From the NCBI GenBank assembly GCA_964548955.1, contig CAZJTP010000045.1, positions 1-24,688 of the forward strand: 24,688 bases of DNA. Reading direction: 5' to 3'. The DNA is from GCA-020344555 sp964548955. Its GTDB lineage: Bacteria > Planctomycetota > Phycisphaerae > UBA1845. Below the pieces are notes generated by a model that did not search any database, was not told the origin of the DNA, and was given only the letters and a program-made list of their open reading frames with translations. This document shows positions 6,556 through 15,200 of this stretch, in pieces; positions within the stretch are counted from its first letter, which is position 1; every line of letters begins with the position of its first letter. The translations under genes and the position numbers were made by a program.

Positions 6556-9348
6556 TTGGCTGAGAAAATGCGCGTTCACATTCTTGCGAAAGAACTGAAC
6601 GTACCCAGCAAAGTCATCGTCGAGAAGTGCAAGGCCGAAGGTATCAACTCGGTTAAGAACCATATGTCTACACTCAACGCAGGCCTGCACGCCACGATCC
6701 GCGAATGGTTCAGCGAAGGCAGTCACGGCACCACGATCGAAACGGCCGAGCGCGTGGACCTTAAGAAGGTTCGAATCACAAGAAGGCGAAAGAAGGCGGC
6801 TGCGCCAGAGCCGACGAAGGACGAAGCGGCAGAGAAGGCCCCCAAAAAACGAGCTACCCGCAAGAAGACTGGGGCCAAGGACGAAGAAGCCGAGACTGAC
6901 AGCACGGCGGCAGTTTCTGCCGCCGTAGTGGAGGCGCCGGTTGCCATCGCCGAGGCGCCGACTACGGTTGTTGAGCAACCTGTACCCGAGACGGAGGCTG
7001 CCATCGCCGAGGTGCCCGCCTTAGAGCAACCAGCGGAAGCGCCGGCTGTCACCCCCGCTGCCGCTGACGTGCCGATCGGTGTAGAGGAGGTCCCGGTCGA
7101 GATTCCCGAGGCTCCAGCGGAGGTGGAGAAACCTGCGGCTGAGGCTCCTCAGCCGGAACAGAAGCCCGCCCCGATCACACCAGCCGGACCACAGAACATA
7201 CCTGCCAAGGCGAGACTTCAGGGACCGCGGGTGGTGCGTTACGAGGCGCCGGACTACCGTGTGACCTCACCACATCGACGTCCGCGAGGACCACAGCCCG
7301 AGGCGGACACGGCCCTGAGTCGAGTTCCCGAAGCGGGCCCTCCGGCGCTCGAGGTGGGAAAGCCGGTTGATCGGGTTCCCGGCCGTCGTAAGGGACGCGC
7401 GAGCCCACGACGCTCGACCGGACGCGTTGCGGACACGAATCAGGGGCGCGCTGAATGGGGCGATCGGGATCTTGCGGAGAGGCGGGAACGGCTGGCGGGC
7501 GCGACGGGGCGGCGAATCCGCCATCGGTTTACGCATCCCACCCCCTCTGCCGCACCTCACATCCCAACCGGCCCCAAGACCGAAGCGACCGTACACGAAC
7601 CGGTCCGCATGAAGGAGTTCTGCTCGGAGACGGGGTTGAACTTCATGCAGTGTTTCAAGGTGTTGAAAGAAGAGCACGGAATGATCGCTAACATCAACAT
7701 GATGTTACCCATCGAGACGGCCGAATTGCTTGCCCTAAACTTCGGCATCGAGTTGAACGTGATTCCGGCCAAGACGCGGCTTGATGAGCTGAAGGAAGAG
7801 TCCGATCGTCGAGAGCGGAAGCATCTGCAACCGCGACCGCCAGTGGTGACCATGCTCGGTCACGTCGATCATGGGAAGACGAGTCTGCTGGACGCGATCC
7901 GGAAGTCGCATGTTATGGCTCGGGAAGACGGCGGCATCACGCAGCATATCGGGGCTTACCATGCCACAACTCCACACGGGGCGGTAACCTTCTTGGACAC
8001 GCCGGGACACCAGGCCTTTACGGCGATACGCGCGCGGGGTGCGCAGTTAACCGACGTTGTGGTGCTTGTAGTGGCTGCGGATGACGGCGTCATGCCACAG
8101 ACTCTCGAAGCGATCAATCACGCCAAAGCAGCGGAAGTGCCCATCGTCGTGGCCCTTAACAAGATCGATCTGGGCGAGGAGAACAGGCTGAGGATCTACG
8201 GACAGCTTACCGAGCAGGGCCTTACCCCCAGCGGCGAATGGGGTGGTGAGACTGACGTGATCGACACATCCGCCACGACCGCCGTCGGTATTCGGGAGCT
8301 TGTGGATCACCTGGCGGAATTGAGCAGTCTGCTTGAACTGAAGGCGGACCCGACGCTGCGCGCGGTCGGTACGGTGATCGAGGCTGAGACTAAGCCCGGC
8401 GTCGGCGCCGTCATCCGGCTCCTAGTCCAGGAGGGGACGTTGCACATTGGCGACTCGGTAGTATGCGGACCCGCGTTCGGAAAGGTCCGTGCTTTGCTCG
8501 GTGACCGCGGTGAACGGATCAAAGATGCCGGTCCGTCCCTTCCGGTCGAAGTATGGGGCTTGGACGACGTTCCGATGGCCGGAGACGGGTTCTACGCGGT
8601 GGAGAATCTGCAGCGGGCCAAGGACATTGCCGCAGAGACCAAACAGACGCGCATCGAGCGTTCCCGCGTCCAGTCGCGGAAGGTCAGGACCTTGGAAGAG
8701 ATGGTGCTCCGGCGCGATTCGGACGAGGTTCCGGAACTCAACGTGATCGTCAAGACGGACGTCGACGGGAGCGTTACGGCGTTGCAACAGGCCCTTGGTG
8801 AAATCCCTTCCGAGGAGGTGAAATTGACGTTCCGACATACCGGTGTCGGGATGGTCAACGACAGCGACGTTCTCCTCGCCGCCGCGTGCCAGGGGATCAT
8901 CATCGGCTTTCGAGTGGAGACGCCCGCGACGGTGCGCCGGCTGGCTGATCAGCACGGGATCGACATCCGATCGTACCGCGTGATTTACGACGTCTGCGAC
9001 GAGGTTAAAAAGGCATTGGAAGGCCTGTTGGCGCCGGAGGAGCGGATCGAATCGCGGGCTACGGTGGAGGTCCGCCAGCTCTTCCGGCTCGGCAAGAAGA
9101 TCGGCATGATCGCAGGCTCCTACGTCACCAACGGCGTCGTCGACCGCGGACATTTCGCGAAGGTCGTTCGCGATGGAGTGGTCGTCCGCGAGGGATGCAG
9201 ACTCGCGTCACTGCGACGCTTCAAGGATGACGTCAAGGAGGTTCGCGCCGGTCTGGAGTGCGGAATTCGCTTGGATGGCTTTGATGATGTCCACGTCGGT
9301 GACATCGTAGAAACCTATGAGATCGTAAAGGTGGCCCGAAAGCTGTAG
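6556..9348 (+). CDS. infB: translation initiation factor IF-2
   Basis: IF-2 is the GTPase that brings fMet-tRNA to the 30S subunit and promotes 50S joining. This copy has 930 residues. A first IF2_N helical domain (about 4-55) is followed by a Lys/Ala-rich then Pro/Glu/Ala-rich linker with imperfect AIAEAP/AIAEVP-type repeats (about 75-215) and an Arg/Pro-rich stretch. A second IF2_N domain (about 346-405) precedes the G domain: G1 GHVDHGKT at 435-442, G3 DTPGHQAF, G4 NKID at 535-538, and G5 SATT where SAK is usual. Domains II to IV follow to the C-terminus. The start is TTG at 6556, supported by a GGAG 7 nt upstream and by the typical MAEKMRVHILAKEL opening. A hairpin with a T run follows the stop almost at once, so downstream genes may be partly uncoupled. 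Confidence 0.97.
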   Translation: MAEKMRVHILAKELNVPSKVIVEKCKAEGINSVKNHMSTLNAGLHATIREWFSEGSHGTTIETAERVDLKKVRITRRRKKAAAPEPTKDEAAEKAPKKRATRKKTGAKDEEAETDSTAAVSAAVVEAPVAIAEAPTTVVEQPVPETEAAIAEVPALEQPAEAPAVTPAAADVPIGVEEVPVEIPEAPAEVEKPAAEAPQPEQKPAPITPAGPQNIPAKARLQGPRVVRYEAPDYRVTSPHRRPRGPQPEADTALSRVPEAGPPALEVGKPVDRVPGRRKGRASPRRSTGRVADTNQGRAEWGDRDLAERRERLAGATGRRIRHRFTHPTPSAAPHIPTGPKTEATVHEPVRMKEFCSETGLNFMQCFKVLKEEHGMIANINMMLPIETAELLALNFGIELNVIPAKTRLDELKEESDRRERKHLQPRPPVVTMLGHVDHGKTSLLDAIRKSHVMAREDGGITQHIGAYHATTPHGAVTFLDTPGHQAFTAIRARGAQLTDVVVLVVAADDGVMPQTLEAINHAKAAEVPIVVALNKIDLGEENRLRIYGQLTEQGLTPSGEWGGETDVIDTSATTAVGIRELVDHLAELSSLLELKADPTLRAVGTVIEAETKPGVGAVIRLLVQEGTLHIGDSVVCGPAFGKVRALLGDRGERIKDAGPSLPVEVWGLDDVPMAGDGFYAVENLQRAKDIAAETKQTRIERSRVQSRKVRTLEEMVLRRDSDEVPELNVIVKTDVDGSVTALQQALGEIPSEEVKLTFRHTGVGMVNDSDVLLAAACQGIIIGFRVETPATVRRLADQHGIDIRSYRVIYDVCDEVKKALEGLLAPEERIESRATVEVRQLFRLGKKIGMIAGSYVTNGVVDRGHFAKVVRDGVVVREGCRLASLRRFKDDVKEVRAGLECGIRLDGFDDVHVGDIVETYEIVKVARKL

Positions 9349-9350
9349 TG

Positions 9351-9377
9351 TAGTGTCTTCATTTTGACACTGTTTTT
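9351..9377 (+). terminator. intrinsic terminator (possibly partial) after infB
   Basis: AGTGTC (9352-9357) pairs with GACACT (9366-9371) around the 8-nt loop TTCATTTT, extendable by a T-G pair, and is followed by five Ts (9373-9377). It begins 3 nt after the infB stop. The stem is only 6-7 bp and AT-containing, so read-through into the next genes is likely. Confidence 0.6.
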
Positions 9378-9536
9378 CCGCCTGTGACATTCGCCGGTCG
9401 CGGTGTCTGGAAACGGTTGATTCCCGGGAAACCGCAGGCCTCCTTTTCGGTCAAGCCTCGGTCGTACCATGGCCTCGGGTGCGGCGGTTGGGGAGTATCA
9501 AGAGCGCACCGGTTCGATCACGGACAGGATGCAATC

Positions 9537-10685
9537 ATGATCGAATTCAAGGCGGCATGCGGCCACACAGTCCGTGCCAAAGATGAGGACGCCGGAGGCG
9601 TCGTCCGCTGCTCCTACTGCGGGCGCCAAGTGGACGTCCCGGACTCGCGAGACGATAATCTCGACTTTCTGTTCAGGGACGACCAGGCAATAGAGGGGGA
9701 TGACGGCGCCGGTCGACGGCGCCGGTCGTTGTTCTTCCCAACACCTCTGCGTGTGCGCGGTCGGTTCGACCCCTATGCGGTCATCGTGTGGATGTGCTAT
9801 GTAGCGGTGCTGTTTATCGTCGTGATCGTCGTCGCCAGAAAGGGTGTTCCACTGGGGCAGAAGGCTGTCAAGGTCGTCTGGGAGCGTGTCTGGCCCAACG
9901 AGAAAGTTGACGACGGCGACGATCAGCTGCAGCAGGTCGCGGATGTCTTCAGGGAGGAGGGCAGGTTGGGTCTGACGACGCTCGTCACACCGCCGGGGCT
10001 GTATGTCGCGTCGACACCACCCGGCGCAACGGTCTACATCGTGAGGAAGTCCAACGCTCCGCACACGGGGAGGATTCAAAGTGTCGCGGAGCACACGATG
10101 CTCACCAACGACCAATGGCTCAACGTGCCCGACGGAGAGTATGTGGTCGAAGTTGTGTTGCCGTGGCATGACCAGAGCCTCGTTGACAAAAGCCTTCCCA
10201 ACCACGAGCGCTACTGCGCTTTCCGGCGGGCCGTCGAAGACGCATCCGAGGAGCAGTGCGTAAGACTATTGGAAGATTACTTCGTACCGGATGAGGCCTG
10301 GCCGGTCTTCATCGATAAGACGGAGGATCAGATCTACATCGTTCGTCAGTACCGGGACGTCGTGGTTGACGACCGATGGTCGAAAGGGGTTCGAGCGATG
10401 TTTCTCCCGAAGATCGCCGAGCAAGGCCGAAAGTCGTTCTCGCTCGCCACGCTGGTGAGGTACTATGTGCCCGAGGAGGAAGTTTACGTATTTGATAGAA
10501 ACCACGCGTATGGGGAACTGGAGTATTATAAGGTGCCGGTGTCGGATCGAGGGACCATTCTTCAGGCCCTGACGCGCGTCGGTGTGATTCCGTATGTAAC
10601 CCCGGACGGGCGCACCCGATTGTTCAAGATCGGCATCAAGGACGGCATATTCGCGGCTAAGGTCATTCGCGAAACAACGGAATGA
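9537..10685 (+). CDS. membrane-anchored zinc-ribbon protein with PEGA-like segment, function unknown
   Basis: This is a 382-residue protein. The N-terminus holds a zinc-ribbon-like module with C8-G-H10 and C25-S-Y-C28-G around a DAGG turn, of the short cytoplasmic type frequent in planctomycetes. An acidic then Arg-rich linker (about 38-75) leads to one transmembrane helix (about 80-100). The remaining 280 residues should lie outside the membrane. They begin with a segment resembling a PEGA domain (GLYVASTPPGATVYI at about 154-168, then NVPDGEYVVEV at about 196-206) and continue without a recognised domain. The frame is open from 9384, but the ATG at 9537 is chosen because AGGA (9526-9529) lies 7 nt before it and the ribbon starts there. 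Its stop overlaps the ylxP start (ATGA). It sits where translation genes are expected, but its role is unknown. Confidence 0.8.
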   Translation: MIEFKAACGHTVRAKDEDAGGVVRCSYCGRQVDVPDSRDDNLDFLFRDDQAIEGDDGAGRRRRSLFFPTPLRVRGRFDPYAVIVWMCYVAVLFIVVIVVARKGVPLGQKAVKVVWERVWPNEKVDDGDDQLQQVADVFREEGRLGLTTLVTPPGLYVASTPPGATVYIVRKSNAPHTGRIQSVAEHTMLTNDQWLNVPDGEYVVEVVLPWHDQSLVDKSLPNHERYCAFRRAVEDASEEQCVRLLEDYFVPDEAWPVFIDKTEDQIYIVRQYRDVVVDDRWSKGVRAMFLPKIAEQGRKSFSLATLVRYYVPEEEVYVFDRNHAYGELEYYKVPVSDRGTILQALTRVGVIPYVTPDGRTRLFKIGIKDGIFAAKVIRETTE

Positions 10686-10963
10686 TTATAGGCGTGTTGA
10701 CGATTGAGATGGCAATCTTCGAGGCACAGAGCCTTAAGGACAAGCGGCGCGTCATTGCGAGTCTCAAACAGAGACTCCGCAACCGGTTCAATGTCTCGGT
10801 GGCCGAGGTGGCGTACGTAAATACGCCAAAACGGTGCCGCCTCGGTGTCGCCATGGTGTCGAGCGAGTCGCGGGCGCTACACTCGCAGTTGGACCGGATC
10901 GTTGACATGGTGCGTCGAACCGGCGGCGTATCCCTGCTCGATTACGAGCGGGAATTGCTATGA
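10682..10963 (+). CDS. ylxP: YlxP-like DUF503 family protein
   Basis: This is a 93-residue protein of the DUF503/YlxP family, recognised by the opening MIIGVLTIEM, the LKDKRRVIASLKQRLRNRFNVSVAEV core and a VRRTGG segment. Length matches the family (about 90-100). The small ferredoxin-like fold has no firmly established biochemical role, but the gene is regularly found between infB and rbfA in many bacteria, and that order is kept here. It starts at the ATGA overlap with the zinc-ribbon gene, indicating translational coupling. rbfA begins 128 nt after its stop. Confidence 0.9.
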   Translation: MIIGVLTIEMAIFEAQSLKDKRRVIASLKQRLRNRFNVSVAEVAYVNTPKRCRLGVAMVSSESRALHSQLDRIVDMVRRTGGVSLLDYERELL

Positions 10964-11058
10964 AGTCCGGAGCGGGAAGCGTGCAATCCGAATTGACGCG
11001 TGATAGGTTTGCCGGTTTGTCCACCGTTCTTTGGGTGGATTGGTCCCGGAGGTGGTGA
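10960..11058 (+). CDS. doubtful 32-residue small ORF between ylxP and rbfA
   Basis: An ATG overlaps the ylxP stop as ATGA, the same junction used at two other places in this cluster, and opens a 32-codon frame ending in TGA at 11056. It is in the same frame as rbfA, which starts 33 nt further on. The peptide (MKSGAGSVQSELT...) resembles no family I know. It may only carry ribosomes toward rbfA, or be chance. Confidence 0.2.
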   Translation: MKSGAGSVQSELTRDRFAGLSTVLWVDWSRRW

Positions 11059-11091
11059 GCAGCCTCCAAGACGAGTTGTCTGCGAGCGTAT

Positions 11092-11550
11092 ATGCGTCCG
11101 TACCGCAAGGAGAAAGTGGCGAGCGTCGTTCAGCACGTTGTCGGTGAAGCCATCGCGCACCGGCTGCACGACCCGCGCGTGGCGCCGCTCACGACTGTGA
11201 CGCGTGTCGAGATGACGGGCGATTTACTCATAGCCAAGGTGTATCTCACCGTCCAGGGCGACGAGGCGGTGGAGCGTCGAACGCTGGCTGGGATACAACA
11301 CGCAGCCGGGTACATCCAGCGCATGCTCGCAAGTGAACTCCCCCTGCGCCACTGCCCGGAGCTGCGTTTCGAGGTCGATGAATCAATCAAGCAGGTGCGA
11401 CGGACGATGGAGCTGCTTGCCGAGAACCGGCGCCGCGAACCGGAGCTGTACGAGCCGGAGGACGCCGATGCAGCGGCTTCAGAGAATGAGACGGGGCGAA
11501 CGGATTCGATGACGGACGGCCTGTCTGAGTCTGACGGAGTGGGCGGATGA
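11092..11550 (+). CDS. rbfA: ribosome-binding factor A
   Basis: RbfA is a small KH-fold protein that binds the 30S subunit near 16S rRNA helix 1 and helps late 30S maturation. This copy has 152 residues. The family pattern is clear: a basic first helix (RPYRKEKVASVVQHVV), a HDPRVAPLTTVTRVEMTGDL strand-turn-strand, AKVYLTV, and PLRHCPELRFEVDESI near the end of the fold (about 80-102). An acidic Glu/Asp-rich tail follows from about residue 115. The ATG at 11092 is the only usable start, since an in-frame TGA lies at 11056. The Shine-Dalgarno is weak; a GGAGG at 11048-11052 is inside a hairpin with CCTCC (11063-11067) and too far away. The stop overlaps the next gene as ATGA. Confidence 0.95.
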   Translation: MRPYRKEKVASVVQHVVGEAIAHRLHDPRVAPLTTVTRVEMTGDLLIAKVYLTVQGDEAVERRTLAGIQHAAGYIQRMLASELPLRHCPELRFEVDESIKQVRRTMELLAENRRREPELYEPEDADAAASENETGRTDSMTDGLSESDGVGG

Positions 11551-12206
11551 AAAACGGAACGATGTATGCGGCGAAACTGAAGAGGACGTACGCACGTCTG
11601 CGTCAATCGCTGCCCCAGCCGGAGATTCCCGAACCCGACGATCCGGTCCGCCGCCTCGCGATCGCAATCCTCGGTGTGGGATGCACCGATGAGGAGGCTG
11701 ACCGCGCGCTCGATCGGGCATTCCCAACCATGGTCGACTGGAACGAGATGCGTGTGTCCAGCGCGCCCGAGTTGAACAAGGCCACCGGCAACACAATCCC
11801 TCAAGGCACGCAACGGTGTAAGGACCTGATCGACGCCCTGCAATCCATTTTCGATCGAGAAGATCGCCTGTCACTCGACGTGCTGAGGATCATGGGGCGC
11901 CGCGAAGCCCGTCACTATCTGGAGCAGCTTGGCGGGGTGGACGAGCACGCGATCGCTTCGGTGATTCTTTGGAGTCTCGGCGGGCATGCCATTCCGGTCA
12001 ACGACAGGCTTCTTGAGGCGCTTCGCGAGGCCGATCTGGTCAACCCGTCAGCCGATCGTGCCGAGGTTCAGGCGTTTCTGGAGCGTCACATCAGCGCCGC
12101 CGAGGCCAAGACCTTCTGCCTGTTAATGCGGAAGTTCGGCCAAACTAAACGAGCCGCTTCACGGCAGGCCAGGACGAAGACAACCGCAAAGAAAAAGAAC
12201 GCATAG
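11547..12206 (+). CDS. HhH endonuclease-III-like protein lacking catalytic residues and Fe-S cluster
   Basis: This is a 219-residue protein with the layout of the HhH-GPD DNA glycosylase superfamily. Aligning by eye to endonuclease III, the helix-hairpin-helix LPGVGRKTA corresponds to LGGVDEHAI at 128-136, and the following AVDTHIFRV to PVNDRLLEA at 150-158. The catalytic lysine (K120 in E. coli Nth) is therefore H134 and the catalytic aspartate (D138) is N152. The C-terminal four-cysteine Fe-S motif is missing; the protein ends in a Lys/Arg-rich tail (about 200-219). It is unlikely to act as a classical glycosylase/lyase and may bind DNA or RNA. The start overlaps the rbfA stop (ATGA), and the TPR gene follows after 21 nt, so it is expressed with ribosome-maturation genes. 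The fold is fairly sure; the function is unknown. Confidence 0.8.
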   Translation: MKNGTMYAAKLKRTYARLRQSLPQPEIPEPDDPVRRLAIAILGVGCTDEEADRALDRAFPTMVDWNEMRVSSAPELNKATGNTIPQGTQRCKDLIDALQSIFDREDRLSLDVLRIMGRREARHYLEQLGGVDEHAIASVILWSLGGHAIPVNDRLLEALREADLVNPSADRAEVQAFLERHISAAEAKTFCLLMRKFGQTKRAASRQARTKTTAKKKNA

Positions 12207-12227
12207 CAATAGGATTAGGACCACCCA

Positions 12228-15200
12228 ATGGCCAATTACGCTAGTGGGGTCGATCGGTCAATGTTGTTCCCAAGTGACGTCCCGCGTTTCACACGGCAAA
12301 TCATCCTCAGCCGTTGTTCATGCGGGTACGGACTCACGTCCCACCGGTTGGCACTATATCGGACCGGTCTATCGTTTGCCATGTCGGTTTTGATCGCATC
12401 TTTAGGCTGCGTCGGCGTCGGCACGTCCCTCACCGCACGGCGTGACACCCAGTCAACACCCGGGCAGCCCGACATAGATCCCTTGCGGGCCTATGTTTCC
12501 CTCTCCCGGATCGAGCCGGCCGTTGCCAGGCCGGAAAGACCGGAGTCGCTCAGGCCGCTCTCCGAGCGGGCTTCCCGACAGATCGCCAAAGCAGACAAGC
12601 TCGTCGACGAGCAACGGTATACAGAGGCGGCCATCGAACTCGAGCGGGCACTTCGCTACGACCCCAACCACCCAAAGATCCATCGAACGCTGGCGATGCT
12701 GCACTGGCATGCGGGCAACCTCGAGCGAGCCAAGATCCACATCGCCCACACGATGGAAGGCAACCCCGACGACGCTGTCGTTCACTACCTGAGTGGAAGG
12801 TGCCACGCACTTGTCGGTGACCATGCTGCCGCGATCGCGGCCTATCGCACGGCCCTTCTGTGCAGCGATTTTAACCGCGATCCCGAGATCGCCGCCCTGT
12901 GTCATTATCAGCTTGCCGAAGCGCTGGCGGCGGAGGGTTATCTGGAAGCCTCGCTTACCGAGTACGTTGCCTTCGAGGACAAAGCAGCAGCGATCGTCGC
13001 GGCGGCGTCTCAGCCGGAACTGGTCACGCTGCTCCAGTCAAACCGCGGATCGGCCGGGGAGGCGAAGGCAACCATTCTCAAGAGGCTGGGAAGGTTCACC
13101 GAGGCTGCCAAGGCATTGGCACCATTGGTGGCCGCCTCGAAGGACGACGTTGCGCTGGGTTCGAGGTATGCCACGCTGTGGATGCGCGCCGGGCGTCTGA
13201 ACAAGGCGCTGGCGGCGGCCCGGGCCGTTCGGTCGGATGACGTGGAGATCATCGAACTTCTGGCTGAGATTCACAAGCGTGCCGGGCACCCGGAACGAAT
13301 CGTCGACGATCTGCGCTCACGAATCACCGATCGACCGGATGAGCCGAGCCTCGTCCTCAACCTTGCTGACATGCTGACGCGTTTGGGCCAACACGAAGAG
13401 GCCCGACGTGAGCTTCAAGACTATGTCGATAAACATCCCGGAGCTCACGGTGTTCGCGCCCGACTGGCAGACATGCACATCGCTCAATCCGCGTGGAACG
13501 ATGCGCTACGAGTCTGTGCCGAGGCAATAGACCACCACCCGAATCAAGCAGCTGAGTGCGAGGTCAAGATCACGGCGCTGGCGGCAAACAAAAAGGCCCT
13601 CCAGCATCTGCTCATGCCACGATCTCGGAAGGAGTCGGCGTCGGCTGCGTACCTGCGAGGCCTGGTCGCCGCAGCGGACAACCAATGGGAACATGCGGAG
13701 GCCTTTTTGCGTCAGGCTTATGCCGCCGTGCCGGAGTCCGTGCCGGCCCGCGTCGCCCTCACAAGGGTCTATCTGCTGACATACCGCTACGACGAGGCTC
13801 TCGAAATCGCCGGTCGCACCGACGCGGATTCGCCCGAAGACCCACGGCTCGAGCTGGTCCTCGGGCGGGTGTACGAACGCCTGGATAATGTCGACAAGGC
13901 GGAGCTTCACTTCAAGGCCGCCATACAACTCGACCGGGCCAACACCCAGGCCATGCTCGAGCTGGCAAAGCTCTACGGACGGTCGGGTCGCAGGTTGCAG
14001 GCACAACGGCAGCTTAGGGTATTGCTTGACAAGGATCCGGATCACGAAACCGCCCGCGAACTACTCGCGACAACTTACTTCGAAGAGAGGAAACTCGATG
14101 TTGCAATCGAGGAGTTCGAGGAGCTGCAACGCCGGGCGACAACACCGACGACGAAGACTCGCTGCAAGGCCTTGCTCGATCAGAGACGTCAGCCCGACGC
14201 TGACGCCTATCGCCAGGCACTGATCGAAGCTATGGAACGGCACGGACCCGACGCCGCAACATGGATCGCAGTTGCGGAAAGCCACAACATCAATGTCGCG
14301 CCGGAGAAGAAACGGGAAGCGTTCGAGCACGCCCTCACCGTCGATCCGGAAAACGAGGAGGCAATGCTAGGCCTGATCGAAACGTCCCGACACCTGCTCG
14401 CCTTCGAGGAGGCAGCCGAGCGGCTCAAAGCTATGCTGCCGCGTCGTCCCAACCGGCATGCGTGGTGCCTAGGCCTCATTGAGCTGTACCGGACCACTCA
14501 AGACTATGAGGCTGCGCTGAACCTCGCGGAGAGCATGGAGGCTCGCGACGATCTGGACGATGCACGGCGCCCCTTGTATCGACTTGCGATCGTCGACACG
14601 CTGCGGCTGGTGGGCAGGACCGAGGAGGCGCTCGCACGGTTAAAGGCGTGGGCCGATGTGGAATCCGAACCGCAGGAGTGGTCAATCCAGTTGGCTGAGG
14701 CGTACATCCGTGAGGATCAAGCGTCGGAAGCGGTGATCATCTATGAAGCAGTTCACGGATCGAAGCCGGCCGACCGGGATGTGCTGCGTTCGCTCGTCCG
14801 CGCGCTTATAGCCGCCGATAGGCACGACCGCGCCGCCCAATACGTACTCGACTGGCTCAACGACGACCCGGAGAACGACAATGCCGTTTGGGCGTTGGCC
14901 ATCGTCCTACGCGGCGCCGAGAAGGTTGATGCCGCACTGGAGCTTGTTCGCAACCGGCTACTGCACACATTCGAGCGCCAGCAGTATCAGGATCTGATGG
15001 TGGATCTGCTGATTCAGGCCAGGCGATACGACGAGTGCATTGATCTGACCGAGGTGCTGATCGACGAAGCTATAGCCAAGATTCGAACCGTACATGAGCC
15101 CCAAGGGGGCCAGCGGGGTCAGCCGCTTGGGGATGAAGCGGTGGTCCGACTCCCCGACGAACCCTTTACGATGGATGGGCTGCACCGGCGCGTGGTCGAC

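Noticed and set aside
8422..9153. 243-residue antisense frame within infB
   Set aside because: It lies wholly opposite the conserved C-terminal domains of IF-2; typical high-GC antisense frame.
13506..14045. 179-residue antisense frame within the large TPR gene
   Set aside because: No start signal or family; explained by codon bias of the sense gene.
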